The notes under the pieces are model-generated. The model searched no databases. It was not told the DNA's origin and was given only the letters and a program-made list of their open reading frames with translations. Shown here one piece after another: positions 1-7,217 of a stretch of 10,046 nt of DNA; position 1 is the stretch's first letter; every line of letters starts with the position of its first letter. The stretch comes from an uncultured Campylobacter sp. GTDB taxonomy: Bacteria > Campylobacterota > Campylobacteria > Campylobacterales > Campylobacteraceae. The position numbers were made by a program, and so were the translations under genes. Where the stretch lies: the NCBI RefSeq assembly GCF_938045225.1, contig NZ_CALINL010000132.1, forward strand, positions 1 through 10,046, written 5' to 3'.

Positions 1-1
1 C

Positions 2-3000
2 TTTAAAGATGTAGATGCTACAAATAAAACAAATTTCGATATAGACGGCGGTACTGGTAAAGATACTCTAAGTATCGAAAGATTAAAAGCAAAAGAGAAC
101 AAATTTACCGTAAACAACATAGAAAAGGTAAATATACAAAAAGTATATACCGGTACGGCAAATGATACTGCAAGTATAGATTTTGCCGGTTCAGACGTAA
201 CGGCTCTTAACACTACAAAAACAAAGAGCAACCTAGTAGTTACAAACTCTACTATAAAAAGCGTTACGGTAGACAAGCCTGATCCGGAAAATACCGATGT
301 AGCCTCTGGCCCTTACGGTAGAGTCGAGTTTAAAAACGGCTATTTGCAAGAGATCAATATAACAAACACAATCGATCCGCAAGACGTTAACGGTAACGCA
401 ATTATCAATCCTGTTACTCCTGGACTACGCAGTCAGGTTACTGCTTATGTAGCTGCAGATGAAAGCGAAAGAGTAACGGTAAACGTAGATAAAAACGTAT
501 ATGCTCAAAAGATCGGCGGAGCCGGCGCTAGCGCTGCTTGGGTAGATACTAACAAAATGCACGCAAACGAAGGCATAGGCATCATAGCTCCAAAAGCTAA
601 AGATATAACCGTAAATTTCAACTCTATCGGCACATATGGAAATAGCGTAGCTAACAATACGGGTATGAGCCTTACAAACATAGCTGTTCATGATTTATCT
701 TCTACAGTTCCTATGCAGGCAAAGACTCTTGAAAAACTAACCGTAAATTCAAAGTCAAGCATCCTAAGTAATCTAGATGCAACGTTCTTTGAAAAGTTAA
801 AAGTTTTCAATATCAACACTGATAACAACTTTGAAGCTTACAGCAATAAACAGTTTAACGATATCGAGCAGATCAACGCTAGAGGTCTTGCGTCAAATAA
901 CATTAAGACCGGTAATATTTATTTCATAGATAACGTGATCGGTGAAGGCACTACGGCAGCCGCTACGGCTACTCAGTCTATAGCTATCACTGCTGAGCAC
1001 CTTAATTCGTTTAAAGCAAATAAAGGCGTATTTACGAAGGGTTCTATTGCTGTGCAATTAAACGATATCGCTGGCAACGTAGAGATTGTAAACGGTATAA
1101 ACCCTATAGCTGCTACTGCAAACAACCCGACTCCCGGTTCTAATATGCAGAACTTTTTTACCAATACTTCTACGACTTACAACTTCCAATACGCAACAGC
1201 CGATAACTCTATCGTTACCGACGCTACATTTAGCGTAAACGGTAACAACATTACAAATCTTTTGATAGGTAATATATCCGCAAGAGATATAGAGATCAAT
1301 CCAGGCAATGCAAGAGGTAACGTCAGCATCGCAAGCGGCGGTGGACAGTATACTAGCTCATCTTCATATACGAATTCGGTGGGTAAAATCGGTAACGACA
1401 AAACCATAAACAACACGATAGATATGTCTCAAATGGCAGGCTCATACAACATAGGCGAACTTTTTGGACAAAATATTAATTTCAAAGGAGCCGTATTTAC
1501 CACTCCTACATATTATAGCGATCAGATAGATACCGGTTTGTATAGCGACCATTACAGCTGGAGCGGTCAAAATTACTCCACTCCTAATGCTATCAAGGTA
1601 AATTTCGGCGGAGCTAGAGCTAATCAAGACGTCGTAAACCTTAATGTTAAAGGCGTTCAAACCGGCGAAAAAACAGACGTATACGCTAAATTTGACGACG
1701 GTACGGCTTCTCCGGCGGATCTTAAAAAATTCGTCGCGCAAGGCGAGGATATCAACCTTATCGTAAATCCTAAATTTAACGCTGCGACTACTTCAAAACT
1801 AGAGACGATAGATCTAAGCGCAGTAAAAGCAGGATCTACTTCATGGTTGAATCTATCTGAAGTTGCGTATTCTACCGATACGACAAGCCAAATGGGCGGT
1901 ACCAATAGCGGATATAGCACTTGGCATAACCAAGCCCTAAATCAAGGTTTCGGTAATGCAGGTCAATCAAACCTAAAAAATCCTCTTTCGGATAACTACA
2001 ATACTCCTACAAGCTTTAAAGCTACTTCAACCTTACCTGATTTTGGCGCTAGAACAGGCGTTACGGGTAATGATGCTCCTAACTTTACCGGTACTAAGTG
2101 GACGCATAAAAATGTCGACGGTACGTCAGTGTCGCTAGGTAGACCGTCTACGGATCTAGTAAGAGAAAAGAGCGACCTAGGTACAAATGCTCATGCTATG
2201 CTTAAAGAGATCAAAGGTACGCAAGGTAACGACGTGGTATTGCTAGCTAACGATATGGCCGCAGCTAACGGCACCGGCAAACTAAACGTAGATCTAGGCG
2301 ACGGAGACGATATCATCCACGTTGGTAAATTAGCGGCAAACACCGAGATCATCATCGACGGCGGCAAAGGACGCGATCTATTTGACGTAAGTAGAGCTAA
2401 AACAGATACTACGGTAAGTAAAATCGTTACTATCAAAAATATAGAAGCAGGCGATAAGATCAAGCTAGCGGATTATTTCGCACACGGCTACGATCCAAGA
2501 GATCCAAGCGGCGACAGCAAAGACTCTAACTGGGGCGCCGTAAAAGCATACGGTAGCGACAAAGTTCAATTCTATACAGGCAACCACCCTGATGCTAGCA
2601 CTAGCGCCGCTGCGCACGGTCAGACCTTTGGTACTACCTTAAATACGGCTACGGCAAATAGCACTACTCCTCCGCTAACTATAACGGGAACCACTTCCGG
2701 TAATGCTACAAGCACGGTGTACGGCTACAATACTCCGACCGGAACGGCAGCTTTTGAGGAAAATCTCCAACAAGGAACCACTACCGGTCACTGGGGCGGC
2801 GACAGATATCAGTACAAGGCTAACCACGGCGACTTCGCTTGGCAAACGGGAAATGCTGCGGCTGCAGCGGCAGGCACCAATATCGCCATAGACGCAAGCG
2901 GTAATCGCGGCTTTAATAATGCTGTTAGTCCATTCTACGAGCCTGGTAAGGCGGCTGTAAAAGCTACGTTGTCTACGGATGCTAGTGTAGCTGCTGCGGA

Positions 3001-3922
3001 TGCCGGACAAGCTCTACCTACCGGTTGGACGCAAGGAACTGCTACTGGCCTGGACCCTAACGGCTTAGCTTGGGCCACATGGTCGGTAACGCAAGTCGGC
3101 GGCGGCACTGTAAGCTACTATGCAAACAACGGTACCGCTACGCCTTTCACCGGCCTTACTATGATAAAGCAAGGAAATCTATTCTTTGATACGGCTAAGC
3201 ATACTGAAGTGGCTGGAAGAATGTACTACAATACATATACCGACGTTAACCAGACTGCAGGCGGCGGAACTCAGCAAGGCACTCCAGTGGTAGGCACAAA
3301 CGGTCAGGTAGTTATCCAAAACTCAGGCGTAGCAAGTACTAAATCAGCTCACACAACTGCTCCAACCGCTAATAACTTAATAAAGAGCGTAATCGTTCAA
3401 ACGTCTACTAATAGCGATAAATATACCGGCGGCATAAGCGCTAACGATCAGAGCTTCTATGACGCTCACAACACTATTAAAGTAACGGTTAACTCTAAGC
3501 TTACCGATTTGAGTACGGTGGCCGGCCTAGATACCTTGATCCAGGCGGTAAACCATGCTATAGCAGACAATAGACTATGGGGTAACGATACTACACATTG
3601 GAGTGCAAATTATACGTATTTCAGCAAATTTGCAGATGCCAATAGTACTAACATGACCGGCGATAACATAGTTATGGGCTATACTAGATATATTAGCGCT
3701 AGCGGAAACTACGACGCTCACAACGATAGACTATATGCGTTCTCTTGGAAGGGCGATACGTATCTAGTTTACGATAAGCAAGCCGTAGCATATAACGGTA
3801 GCAATACCATAGGCGCTGAGGATACCATCGTAAGACTTGCGGGCGTAAACCTAGAAAACCTAAAATACTCTGTTGATCCTGAAAAAGGTACTATCACTAT
3901 CGATAGTCTTGATCAGGCTTAA
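2..3922 (+). CDS. RTX-type S-layer-like surface protein, C-terminal part (5' end outside window)
   Basis: The frame is open from base 2 to the TAA at 3920-3922, giving at least 1,306 residues; the true start is upstream, and an internal TTG at 344 is not a credible start. The protein is rich in Asn, Thr, Ala, Gly and Ser and I find no Cys, as expected of exported RTX proteins. A GGTGKDTL nonapeptide-like motif lies at visible residues 16-23. A main RTX block at about 739-796 contains GTQGNDVVLL, LGDGDDIIHV and GGKGRDLFDV, followed by IEAGDKIKLADY, a common post-RTX segment. The last 60 residues (KGDTYLVYDK ... EDTIVRLAGV ... GTITIDSL) look like a type I secretion C-terminal signal. Known family: Campylobacter S-layer proteins (Crs, SapA) leave the cell by an ABC/HlyD/TolC-type exporter and coat the surface. 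No exporter gene is visible here. Function as the main S-layer rather than another RTX adhesin is inference. Confidence 0.8.
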   Translation, partial: FKDVDATNKTNFDIDGGTGKDTLSIERLKAKENKFTVNNIEKVNIQKVYTGTANDTASIDFAGSDVTALNTTKTKSNLVVTNSTIKSVTVDKPDPENTDVASGPYGRVEFKNGYLQEINITNTIDPQDVNGNAIINPVTPGLRSQVTAYVAADESERVTVNVDKNVYAQKIGGAGASAAWVDTNKMHANEGIGIIAPKAKDITVNFNSIGTYGNSVANNTGMSLTNIAVHDLSSTVPMQAKTLEKLTVNSKSSILSNLDATFFEKLKVFNINTDNNFEAYSNKQFNDIEQINARGLASNNIKTGNIYFIDNVIGEGTTAAATATQSIAITAEHLNSFKANKGVFTKGSIAVQLNDIAGNVEIVNGINPIAATANNPTPGSNMQNFFTNTSTTYNFQYATADNSIVTDATFSVNGNNITNLLIGNISARDIEINPGNARGNVSIASGGGQYTSSSSYTNSVGKIGNDKTINNTIDMSQMAGSYNIGELFGQNINFKGAVFTTPTYYSDQIDTGLYSDHYSWSGQNYSTPNAIKVNFGGARANQDVVNLNVKGVQTGEKTDVYAKFDDGTASPADLKKFVAQGEDINLIVNPKFNAATTSKLETIDLSAVKAGSTSWLNLSEVAYSTDTTSQMGGTNSGYSTWHNQALNQGFGNAGQSNLKNPLSDNYNTPTSFKATSTLPDFGARTGVTGNDAPNFTGTKWTHKNVDGTSVSLGRPSTDLVREKSDLGTNAHAMLKEIKGTQGNDVVLLANDMAAANGTGKLNVDLGDGDDIIHVGKLAANTEIIIDGGKGRDLFDVSRAKTDTTVSKIVTIKNIEAGDKIKLADYFAHGYDPRDPSGDSKDSNWGAVKAYGSDKVQFYTGNHPDASTSAAAHGQTFGTTLNTATANSTTPPLTITGTTSGNATSTVYGYNTPTGTAAFEENLQQGTTTGHWGGDRYQYKANHGDFAWQTGNAAAAAAGTNIAIDASGNRGFNNAVSPFYEPGKAAVKATLSTDASVAAADAGQALPTGWTQGTATGLDPNGLAWATWSVTQVGGGTVSYYANNGTATPFTGLTMIKQGNLFFDTAKHTEVAGRMYYNTYTDVNQTAGGGTQQGTPVVGTNGQVVIQNSGVASTKSAHTTAPTANNLIKSVIVQTSTNSDKYTGGISANDQSFYDAHNTIKVTVNSKLTDLSTVAGLDTLIQAVNHAIADNRLWGNDTTHWSANYTYFSKFADANSTNMTGDNIVMGYTRYISASGNYDAHNDRLYAFSWKGDTYLVYDKQAVAYNGSNTIGAEDTIVRLAGVNLENLKYSVDPEKGTITIDSLDQA
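2216..2389 (+). repeat. RTX calcium-binding nonapeptide block within the S-layer-like gene
   Basis: This stretch encodes three degenerate GGxGxDxUx-type motifs: GTQGNDVVL at 2216-2242, GDGDDIIHV at about 2297-2323 and GGKGRDLFDV at 2360-2389. In RTX proteins such repeats form a calcium-bound parallel beta-roll that folds after export. The block is short and sits about 510 residues before the C terminus, whereas in many RTX toxins it lies close to the secretion signal. One isolated further motif is encoded at 47-70. Confidence 0.7.
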
Positions 3923-3930
3923 TCTCCTTT

Positions 3931-3958
3931 CAGGCGGCTTATGCCGCCTGTTTTTTTT
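3931..3958 (+). terminator. Intrinsic terminator after the S-layer-like gene
   Basis: A perfect 8-bp stem, CAGGCGGC (3931-3938) and GCCGCCTG (3943-3950), with a TTAT loop is followed directly by eight T (3951-3958). It begins 8 bases after the stop codon. This is a textbook strong Rho-independent terminator, suiting a very highly expressed surface protein gene. Confidence 0.95.
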
Positions 3959-4078
3959 ATATATAAATATTTTTCTCCGCATAATTTTATTTCATACTAT
4001 TTTTATAAATCTTAATCTTTTTCAAATCAAATCGATAAAATAAACCGCAAATCGTAACTTTATTTAATTCATTTTTTA

Positions 4079-4289
4079 ATTAAGATTATGCGATAACGTC
4101 GGTAAATTTGATCTCGTTCGCGTTTCTTGCAGTCGTCGGTAGAAGTCGTTTTCGGCTTTTGACGTATTTGCTTCGCCGTCCTTGTAGTTAAGGTATAGTC
4201 TTGGCTTAAAATTATACGTAATTCTAAAGTCGGCACCAAAATACTAGTAAACCCAGTTTTGTATCATAAGTCAAATTTAGCTTGCGATA
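4079..4289 (-). pseudogene. Possible decayed fragment of a beta-strand-rich (porin-like) protein
   Basis: On the minus strand, 4243 down to 4079 is open for about 55 codons with no start codon. It reads with alternating hydrophobic and polar residues like an outer-membrane strand-turn-strand: GADFRITYNF, KPRLYLNYKD, then GEANTSKAENDFYRRL. Just upstream, in another frame (4289 to about 4245), is KLNLTYDTKLG, which also looks like a beta strand, so a frameshift and an in-frame TAG (4246-4244) would separate the two pieces. It has no start, no ribosome site and no C-terminal Phe end. I interpret it as the eroded 3' end of a porin or other outer-membrane gene, but it could be chance openness. Confidence 0.3.
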
Positions 4290-4381
4290 CTTTTAACTTG
4301 GAAATCGAATTTGCAAAAAGCAGCATCAAAAATAAATTTTGGCGGATAAATTTAATTTCTTATCGCCTTGTTTGAGTCAAA

Positions 4382-4394
4382 TTTCGCTACAATC
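4382..4394 (+). promoter_or_regulatory. Probable sigma-70 promoter (-10) for tag
   Basis: TTTCGCTACAATC contains a TACAAT -10 hexamer at 4388-4393 in the GC-TANAAT context common to Campylobacter vegetative promoters, which often lack a conserved -35 and instead have AT-rich upstream DNA, as here. Transcription would begin near 4400, leaving a leader of about 27 bases before the TTG start. Nearly the same 13 bases occur at 5577-5589 before murC. Confidence 0.6.
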
Positions 4395-4426
4395 TTTTAA
4401 AATTTATCCAAGCAGGGAAGTTAAAT

Positions 4427-5029
4427 TTGCAAAATACTCAAAAATCTAAAATCCGCTGCGACCGGGCGGAGAAAAGCGAGCTGGAGCGCGTATATCACGA
4501 CGAGGAGTGGGGCAAGCTCATAAAAGACAATGCGAAATTTTTCGAGCTTATAATTTTGGAGGGCTTTCAGGCGGGCATATCGTGGCATGCCGTGCTACTT
4601 AAGCGCGAGGCGATGCGAGCGGCGTTTGATGGATTTGACGCGCGCAAAATTTCGCTCTACGGCGAGGAGCATACGGCGAAATTTATGCAAAATCCGGCAC
4701 TAATAAGAAACCGCCTAAAGCTAAACTCGCTTGCCGCAAACGCCCGCGCATTCCTCGCCGTGGTGGGCGAATTCGGCAGCTTTTACGACTATCTTTGGGG
4801 CTATCTTTTGCCTAAATTTGATCCAAAATTTGACGGCAAGCCCATCGTAAATCACTATGAAAACATAAAACAAGTCCCCGCTACCACGCCGCTTGCAGAG
4901 TTTATCGCAAAAGAGATGAAAAAGCGCGGATTTAAATTTCTAGGACCCACGAGCGTCTATGCGTTTTTGCAAAGCGCGGGCGTCGTGGACGATCATCTGG
5001 ATGCTTGCTTTTGCAAAGGAGGCAGATGA
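4427..5029 (+). CDS. tag: DNA-3-methyladenine glycosylase I
   Basis: This 200-residue protein excises N3-methyladenine from alkylated DNA by cleaving the N-glycosidic bond, starting base excision repair in the cytoplasm. The family hallmarks are present: IRCDRAE at the N terminus, YHDEEWG at 23-29, and LEGFQAGISW at 44-53 with Glu45 matching the essential Glu38 of E. coli Tag. The four zinc ligands of the HhH-family 'zinc snap' are all present as Cys11, His24, His190 and Cys194. KKRGFKFLGPT near residue 165 is also typical. E. coli Tag has 187 residues, so the length is normal. The start is TTG at 4427, preceded by AGGGAAG (4414-4420) at 6 bases; no ATG lies nearby. Its stop overlaps the next gene, so the two are probably co-transcribed and translationally coupled. 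Confidence 0.95.
   Translation: MQNTQKSKIRCDRAEKSELERVYHDEEWGKLIKDNAKFFELIILEGFQAGISWHAVLLKREAMRAAFDGFDARKISLYGEEHTAKFMQNPALIRNRLKLNSLAANARAFLAVVGEFGSFYDYLWGYLLPKFDPKFDGKPIVNHYENIKQVPATTPLAEFIAKEMKKRGFKFLGPTSVYAFLQSAGVVDDHLDACFCKGGR
5015..5022 (+). promoter_or_regulatory. Strong ribosome binding site inside the end of tag
   Basis: AAAGGAGG is a near-perfect anti-16S match located within the last codons of tag. It lies 3 bases before an ATG at 5026 and 6 bases before a second ATG at 5029. The spacing favours the ATG at 5029 and argues against TTG starts farther upstream, which would place this site inside the gene. Confidence 0.8.
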
Positions 5030-5385
5030 TGCCCGCACGCAAGCGAGTTTTTAGCTACATTGAGGAGAAATTCGGCGCGCAGGACGAGCGGATATTTGAC
5101 AAGCACCCGGAATTTGCCGTGTTTCGCCACGCGAAAAACCAAAAATGGTTCGCCGTTTTTATGCGCGCGGACGGCGGCAAGCTGGGGCTTAAAAGCGGCG
5201 ATGCGCTAGAGATACTAAATCTAAAATGCAAGCCCGATCTAGCGGCGATCCTGCACGACGGGGAACAAATTTTGCCCGCCTATCATATGAATAAAAAGCA
5301 CTGGATCAGCGTAAATTTAAGCTCCAAAATCGCGCCGGGGCAGGTGGAGGATCTGATAGATCTTAGCTTTGAGCTGACGCGGTAA
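5029..5385 (+). CDS. MmcQ/YjbR family protein (DUF419-like)
   Basis: This small protein of 118 residues has the pattern of the MmcQ/YjbR family: an N-terminal helix (VFSYIEEKFG), a beta-sheet core (EFAVFRHAKNQKWFAVFMRA), a central LGLKSGDALEILNLKCKPDLAAIL segment resembling the YjbR 'vslKtsPela.lLr' region, and the signature HMNKKHWISVNL followed by LIDLSFEL. YjbR-type folds resemble a double-wing DNA-binding arrangement, but the molecular function is not established. ATG at 5029 overlaps the tag TGA by one base (TGATG); ATG at 5026 would add one Met. The tight coupling to tag hints at a nucleic-acid-related role, which is inference. A decline into non-coding DNA follows with no strong terminator. 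Confidence 0.85.
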   Translation: MPARKRVFSYIEEKFGAQDERIFDKHPEFAVFRHAKNQKWFAVFMRADGGKLGLKSGDALEILNLKCKPDLAAILHDGEQILPAYHMNKKHWISVNLSSKIAPGQVEDLIDLSFELTR

Positions 5386-5576
5386 AATGCCTAAAAGAGC
5401 CCGTTTTAGCTAAGCGCTTTTTCTGATTTTGGCGAACCCGGCTTGCTAGAAAGCGGCTAAATTTGGAGCTAAATTTAACGCAAACCCTTTGCGCCGAATT
5501 CGGGCGGTTAGTACCTTGCCGATTTTAAACGGCTAACTCGCGTAAATTTCGCCTTTTCAGCGTCTTGATATTTCAT

Positions 5577-5589
5577 TTTCGCTAAAATC
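5577..5589 (+). promoter_or_regulatory. Probable sigma-70 promoter (-10) for the murC operon
   Basis: TTTCGCTAAAATC has a TAAAAT hexamer at 5583-5588 and matches the tag promoter at 12 of 13 bases. AT-rich DNA (GATATTTCATTTTC) lies just upstream. Transcription would start around 5595-5597, giving an unusually long leader of about 145 bases before the GTG of murC. Confidence 0.5.
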
Positions 5590-5730
5590 GGGCTAATAAA
5601 TTTAAAGAAAAATCACGCGAACTTTAAGCGTAACGGCAAGCGGCGAGGCGCTAAAAGATATGCCGTTTGCGGGTAAAATAAGCCTAAGGCCGCAGACTTG
5701 GGCGCGGGATTTGGTATTTTAGGAACCAGC

Positions 5731-5735
5731 AAGGA
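5731..5735 (+). promoter_or_regulatory. Ribosome binding site fixing the GTG start of murC
   Basis: AAGGA at 5731-5735 lies 6 bases before GTG at 5742. Because there is no ATG, GTG or TTG codon in frame between 5742 and the conserved core of MurC, this site supports translation of the long N-terminal extension. Confidence 0.7.
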
Positions 5736-5741
5736 AAACGA

Positions 5742-7217
5742 GTGGAAAACTTAAAACAAGGAAATTTTAACCAAGCAAGCGGGCTTCACCGTACGGTAGA
5801 AGCGGGCGGGGCGTCAAATCCCGGTCGCGAAAATTTAGCGCAGTCAAATTTAAGCGGACAAGCGACCCATGCCGACGAAAGAGCTCGCGCAAAAGAGCAA
5901 AACTTCGAGCGCAAAAAGGTCCATTTTATCGGTATAGGCGGTATCGGCATCTCGGCGATCGCGCGGTTTTTGCACGAAAAAGGCTTCATCATTAGCGGTA
6001 GCGACATCAAAGAAAGTCCGACCACGCGCGAGCTAGCCGCGCAGGGCATCGACGTCATCACGCCGCACAGCAAGGCCGCGATCAGGGATCAGGACTTCGT
6101 CATCTACTCTGCCGCGATAAAACCTGATAACGTCGAACTCGTCGAAGCGCGAAGTAAGGGCTTGCAGTGCCTATCGCGCAAAGAGGCTCTACCGATGGTG
6201 CTTGAAGGCAAGCGCGTGTTTTCGGTAGCGGGCGCGCACGGCAAAAGCACGACCTCGGCGATGCTCTCTAGCCTCGTGGAGGGCTCTGTCATCATCGGCG
6301 CGATCAGTAAGCAGTTTGGTTCAAATATGAAATACGAGCCCTGCGACAACGTCATCTTCGAGGCTGACGAGAGCGATAGTAGTTTTCTCAACTCAAACCC
6401 GTATCTAGCCGTCGTGACTAACGCCGAGCCCGAGCACATGGAGCACTACGGCTATGATTTGGAGAAATTTCACGCGGCGTATCGAGGCTTTTTGGAGCGA
6501 GCCAAGGTGCGTGTGATAAATGCCGAGGACGAGTTTTTGGGTACGCTAAAGCTCGACGCCGTGCGCCTTTATCCAAGCGTCGATATAACCGAGCTTAGCA
6601 TGATCGTGCGTGATTTTGTGCCTTATACCGCGTTTAATCTTAAAAATTTAGGCAAATTTGAGGTGCTGGGCATGGGCGAGCACATCGCCGTGGACGCGTC
6701 GCTAGCCATACTTGCGGCGTTAAACGAAACGTCTCTGGCGCAAATTAGGCAAAATTTACTAAATTTTAAAGGTATCAAAAAGCGCTTCGACATCCTCACT
6801 GCGAGTAGAAAATTTGTGCTCATCGACGACTACGCGCACCATCCGACCGAGATCAAGGCCACTTTGCAATCGGTCTTTGAATACGCCAAGCTACTGGGCA
6901 TCACTAAGATTACGGCGATCTTTCAGCCGCACAGATTTACGCGTCTGAGCGCAAATTTGCAGGGCTTTAAAGAGTGCTTTGAGGGCATAGACGAGCTAGT
7001 TATCCTGCCTGTTTACGCCGCTGGCGAGGCGTCCATAGATATAAATTTAAAAGAGGAGTTTAAACGCTACAACCCAGTGATGACGCAAAAAGTCGCGCGC
7101 GAGGGCGATGGGATTGCTTTTACGGACGAGTTTGGCGTAAAAAACCTACTCGATGACGGTCTAGTGATCGGCTTTGGCGCGGGCGACATCACATATCAGC
7201 TAAGAGGCGACGCATGA
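5742..7217 (+). CDS. murC: UDP-N-acetylmuramate--L-alanine ligase with an N-terminal extension
   Basis: MurC joins L-Ala to UDP-MurNAc with ATP in the cytoplasm, the first amino-acid step of the peptidoglycan stem peptide. Seen in the 491 residues: a Rossmann-like UDP-binding motif FIGIGGIGISAIAR (62-75), the ATP loop GAHGKSTTS (164-172), EADESDSSF (207-215), VTNAEPEHMEHY (225-236), the C-terminal domain motif DDYAHHPTE (362-370) and QPHRFTR (395-401). The usual loop is GTHGKTTT, so A165 and S169 are conservative variants. Epsilonproteobacterial MurC normally begins within a few residues of KKVHFIGIGG; here about 56 polar residues (rich in Asn, Gln, Ala, Gly, Arg) precede it, with no alternative start codon. 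The GTG start has AAGGA at 6 bases. It is the first gene of an operon with a membrane protein and mutS2; its TGA overlaps the next ATG. Confidence 0.95.
   Translation: MENLKQGNFNQASGLHRTVEAGGASNPGRENLAQSNLSGQATHADERARAKEQNFERKKVHFIGIGGIGISAIARFLHEKGFIISGSDIKESPTTRELAAQGIDVITPHSKAAIRDQDFVIYSAAIKPDNVELVEARSKGLQCLSRKEALPMVLEGKRVFSVAGAHGKSTTSAMLSSLVEGSVIIGAISKQFGSNMKYEPCDNVIFEADESDSSFLNSNPYLAVVTNAEPEHMEHYGYDLEKFHAAYRGFLERAKVRVINAEDEFLGTLKLDAVRLYPSVDITELSMIVRDFVPYTAFNLKNLGKFEVLGMGEHIAVDASLAILAALNETSLAQIRQNLLNFKGIKKRFDILTASRKFVLIDDYAHHPTEIKATLQSVFEYAKLLGITKITAIFQPHRFTRLSANLQGFKECFEGIDELVILPVYAAGEASIDINLKEEFKRYNPVMTQKVAREGDGIAFTDEFGVKNLLDDGLVIGFGAGDITYQLRGDA
5783..5803 (+). repeat. Palindrome in the murC N-terminal extension
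   Basis: A perfect 10-bp palindrome ACCGTACGGT (5788-5797) is flanked by GCTTC (5783-5787) and GAAGC (5799-5803), so the arms extend to 10 bases each with a single bulged A at 5798. It lies within the extra 5' coding segment of murC. Chance occurrence is possible at this length. Confidence 0.5.

Larger units (their letters stand above)
5386..5741 (+). other. Intergenic gap before the murC operon
   Basis: About 356 bases hold no recognisable gene. A weak AT-rich hairpin (CTAAAA 5391-5396 with TTTTAG 5404-5409) and a T5 run at 5418-5422 might act as a poor terminator. A promoter candidate sits at 5577-5589. From 5606 to 5722 one frame is open (38 codons, stop TAG 5720-5722) with coding-like content (SVTASGEALKDMPFAGKISL) but no good start; an internal ATG at 5660 would give a 20-residue peptide. 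It may be a remnant or a leader peptide; I do not call it a gene. Confidence 0.6.

Noticed and set aside
1442..1741. Minus-strand open frame under the S-layer-like gene (and similar ones at 425-691, 1177-1416, 2191-2463, 2675-3010)
   Set aside because: They lie wholly inside a long, convincing plus-strand gene and have no ribosome site or family features; they are antisense shadows of its biased codons.
2703..2891. Short plus-strand frame within the S-layer-like gene
   Set aside because: Overlaps the real gene in another frame, with no motif or start signal.
344..3922. TTG at 344 as the start of the S-layer-like protein
   Set aside because: The frame is open back to base 2 with the same coding character, including an RTX motif at 47-70, so the gene is cut by the window edge.
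5005..5028. TTG at 5005 as the start of the MmcQ/YjbR gene
   Set aside because: It would place the strong AAAGGAGG site inside the gene; ATG at 5029 (or 5026) fits the site and the overlap with tag.
5391..5422. Intrinsic terminator after the MmcQ/YjbR gene
   Set aside because: The stem is only 6 AT-rich pairs and the T run is 9 bases downstream, so termination is doubtful.
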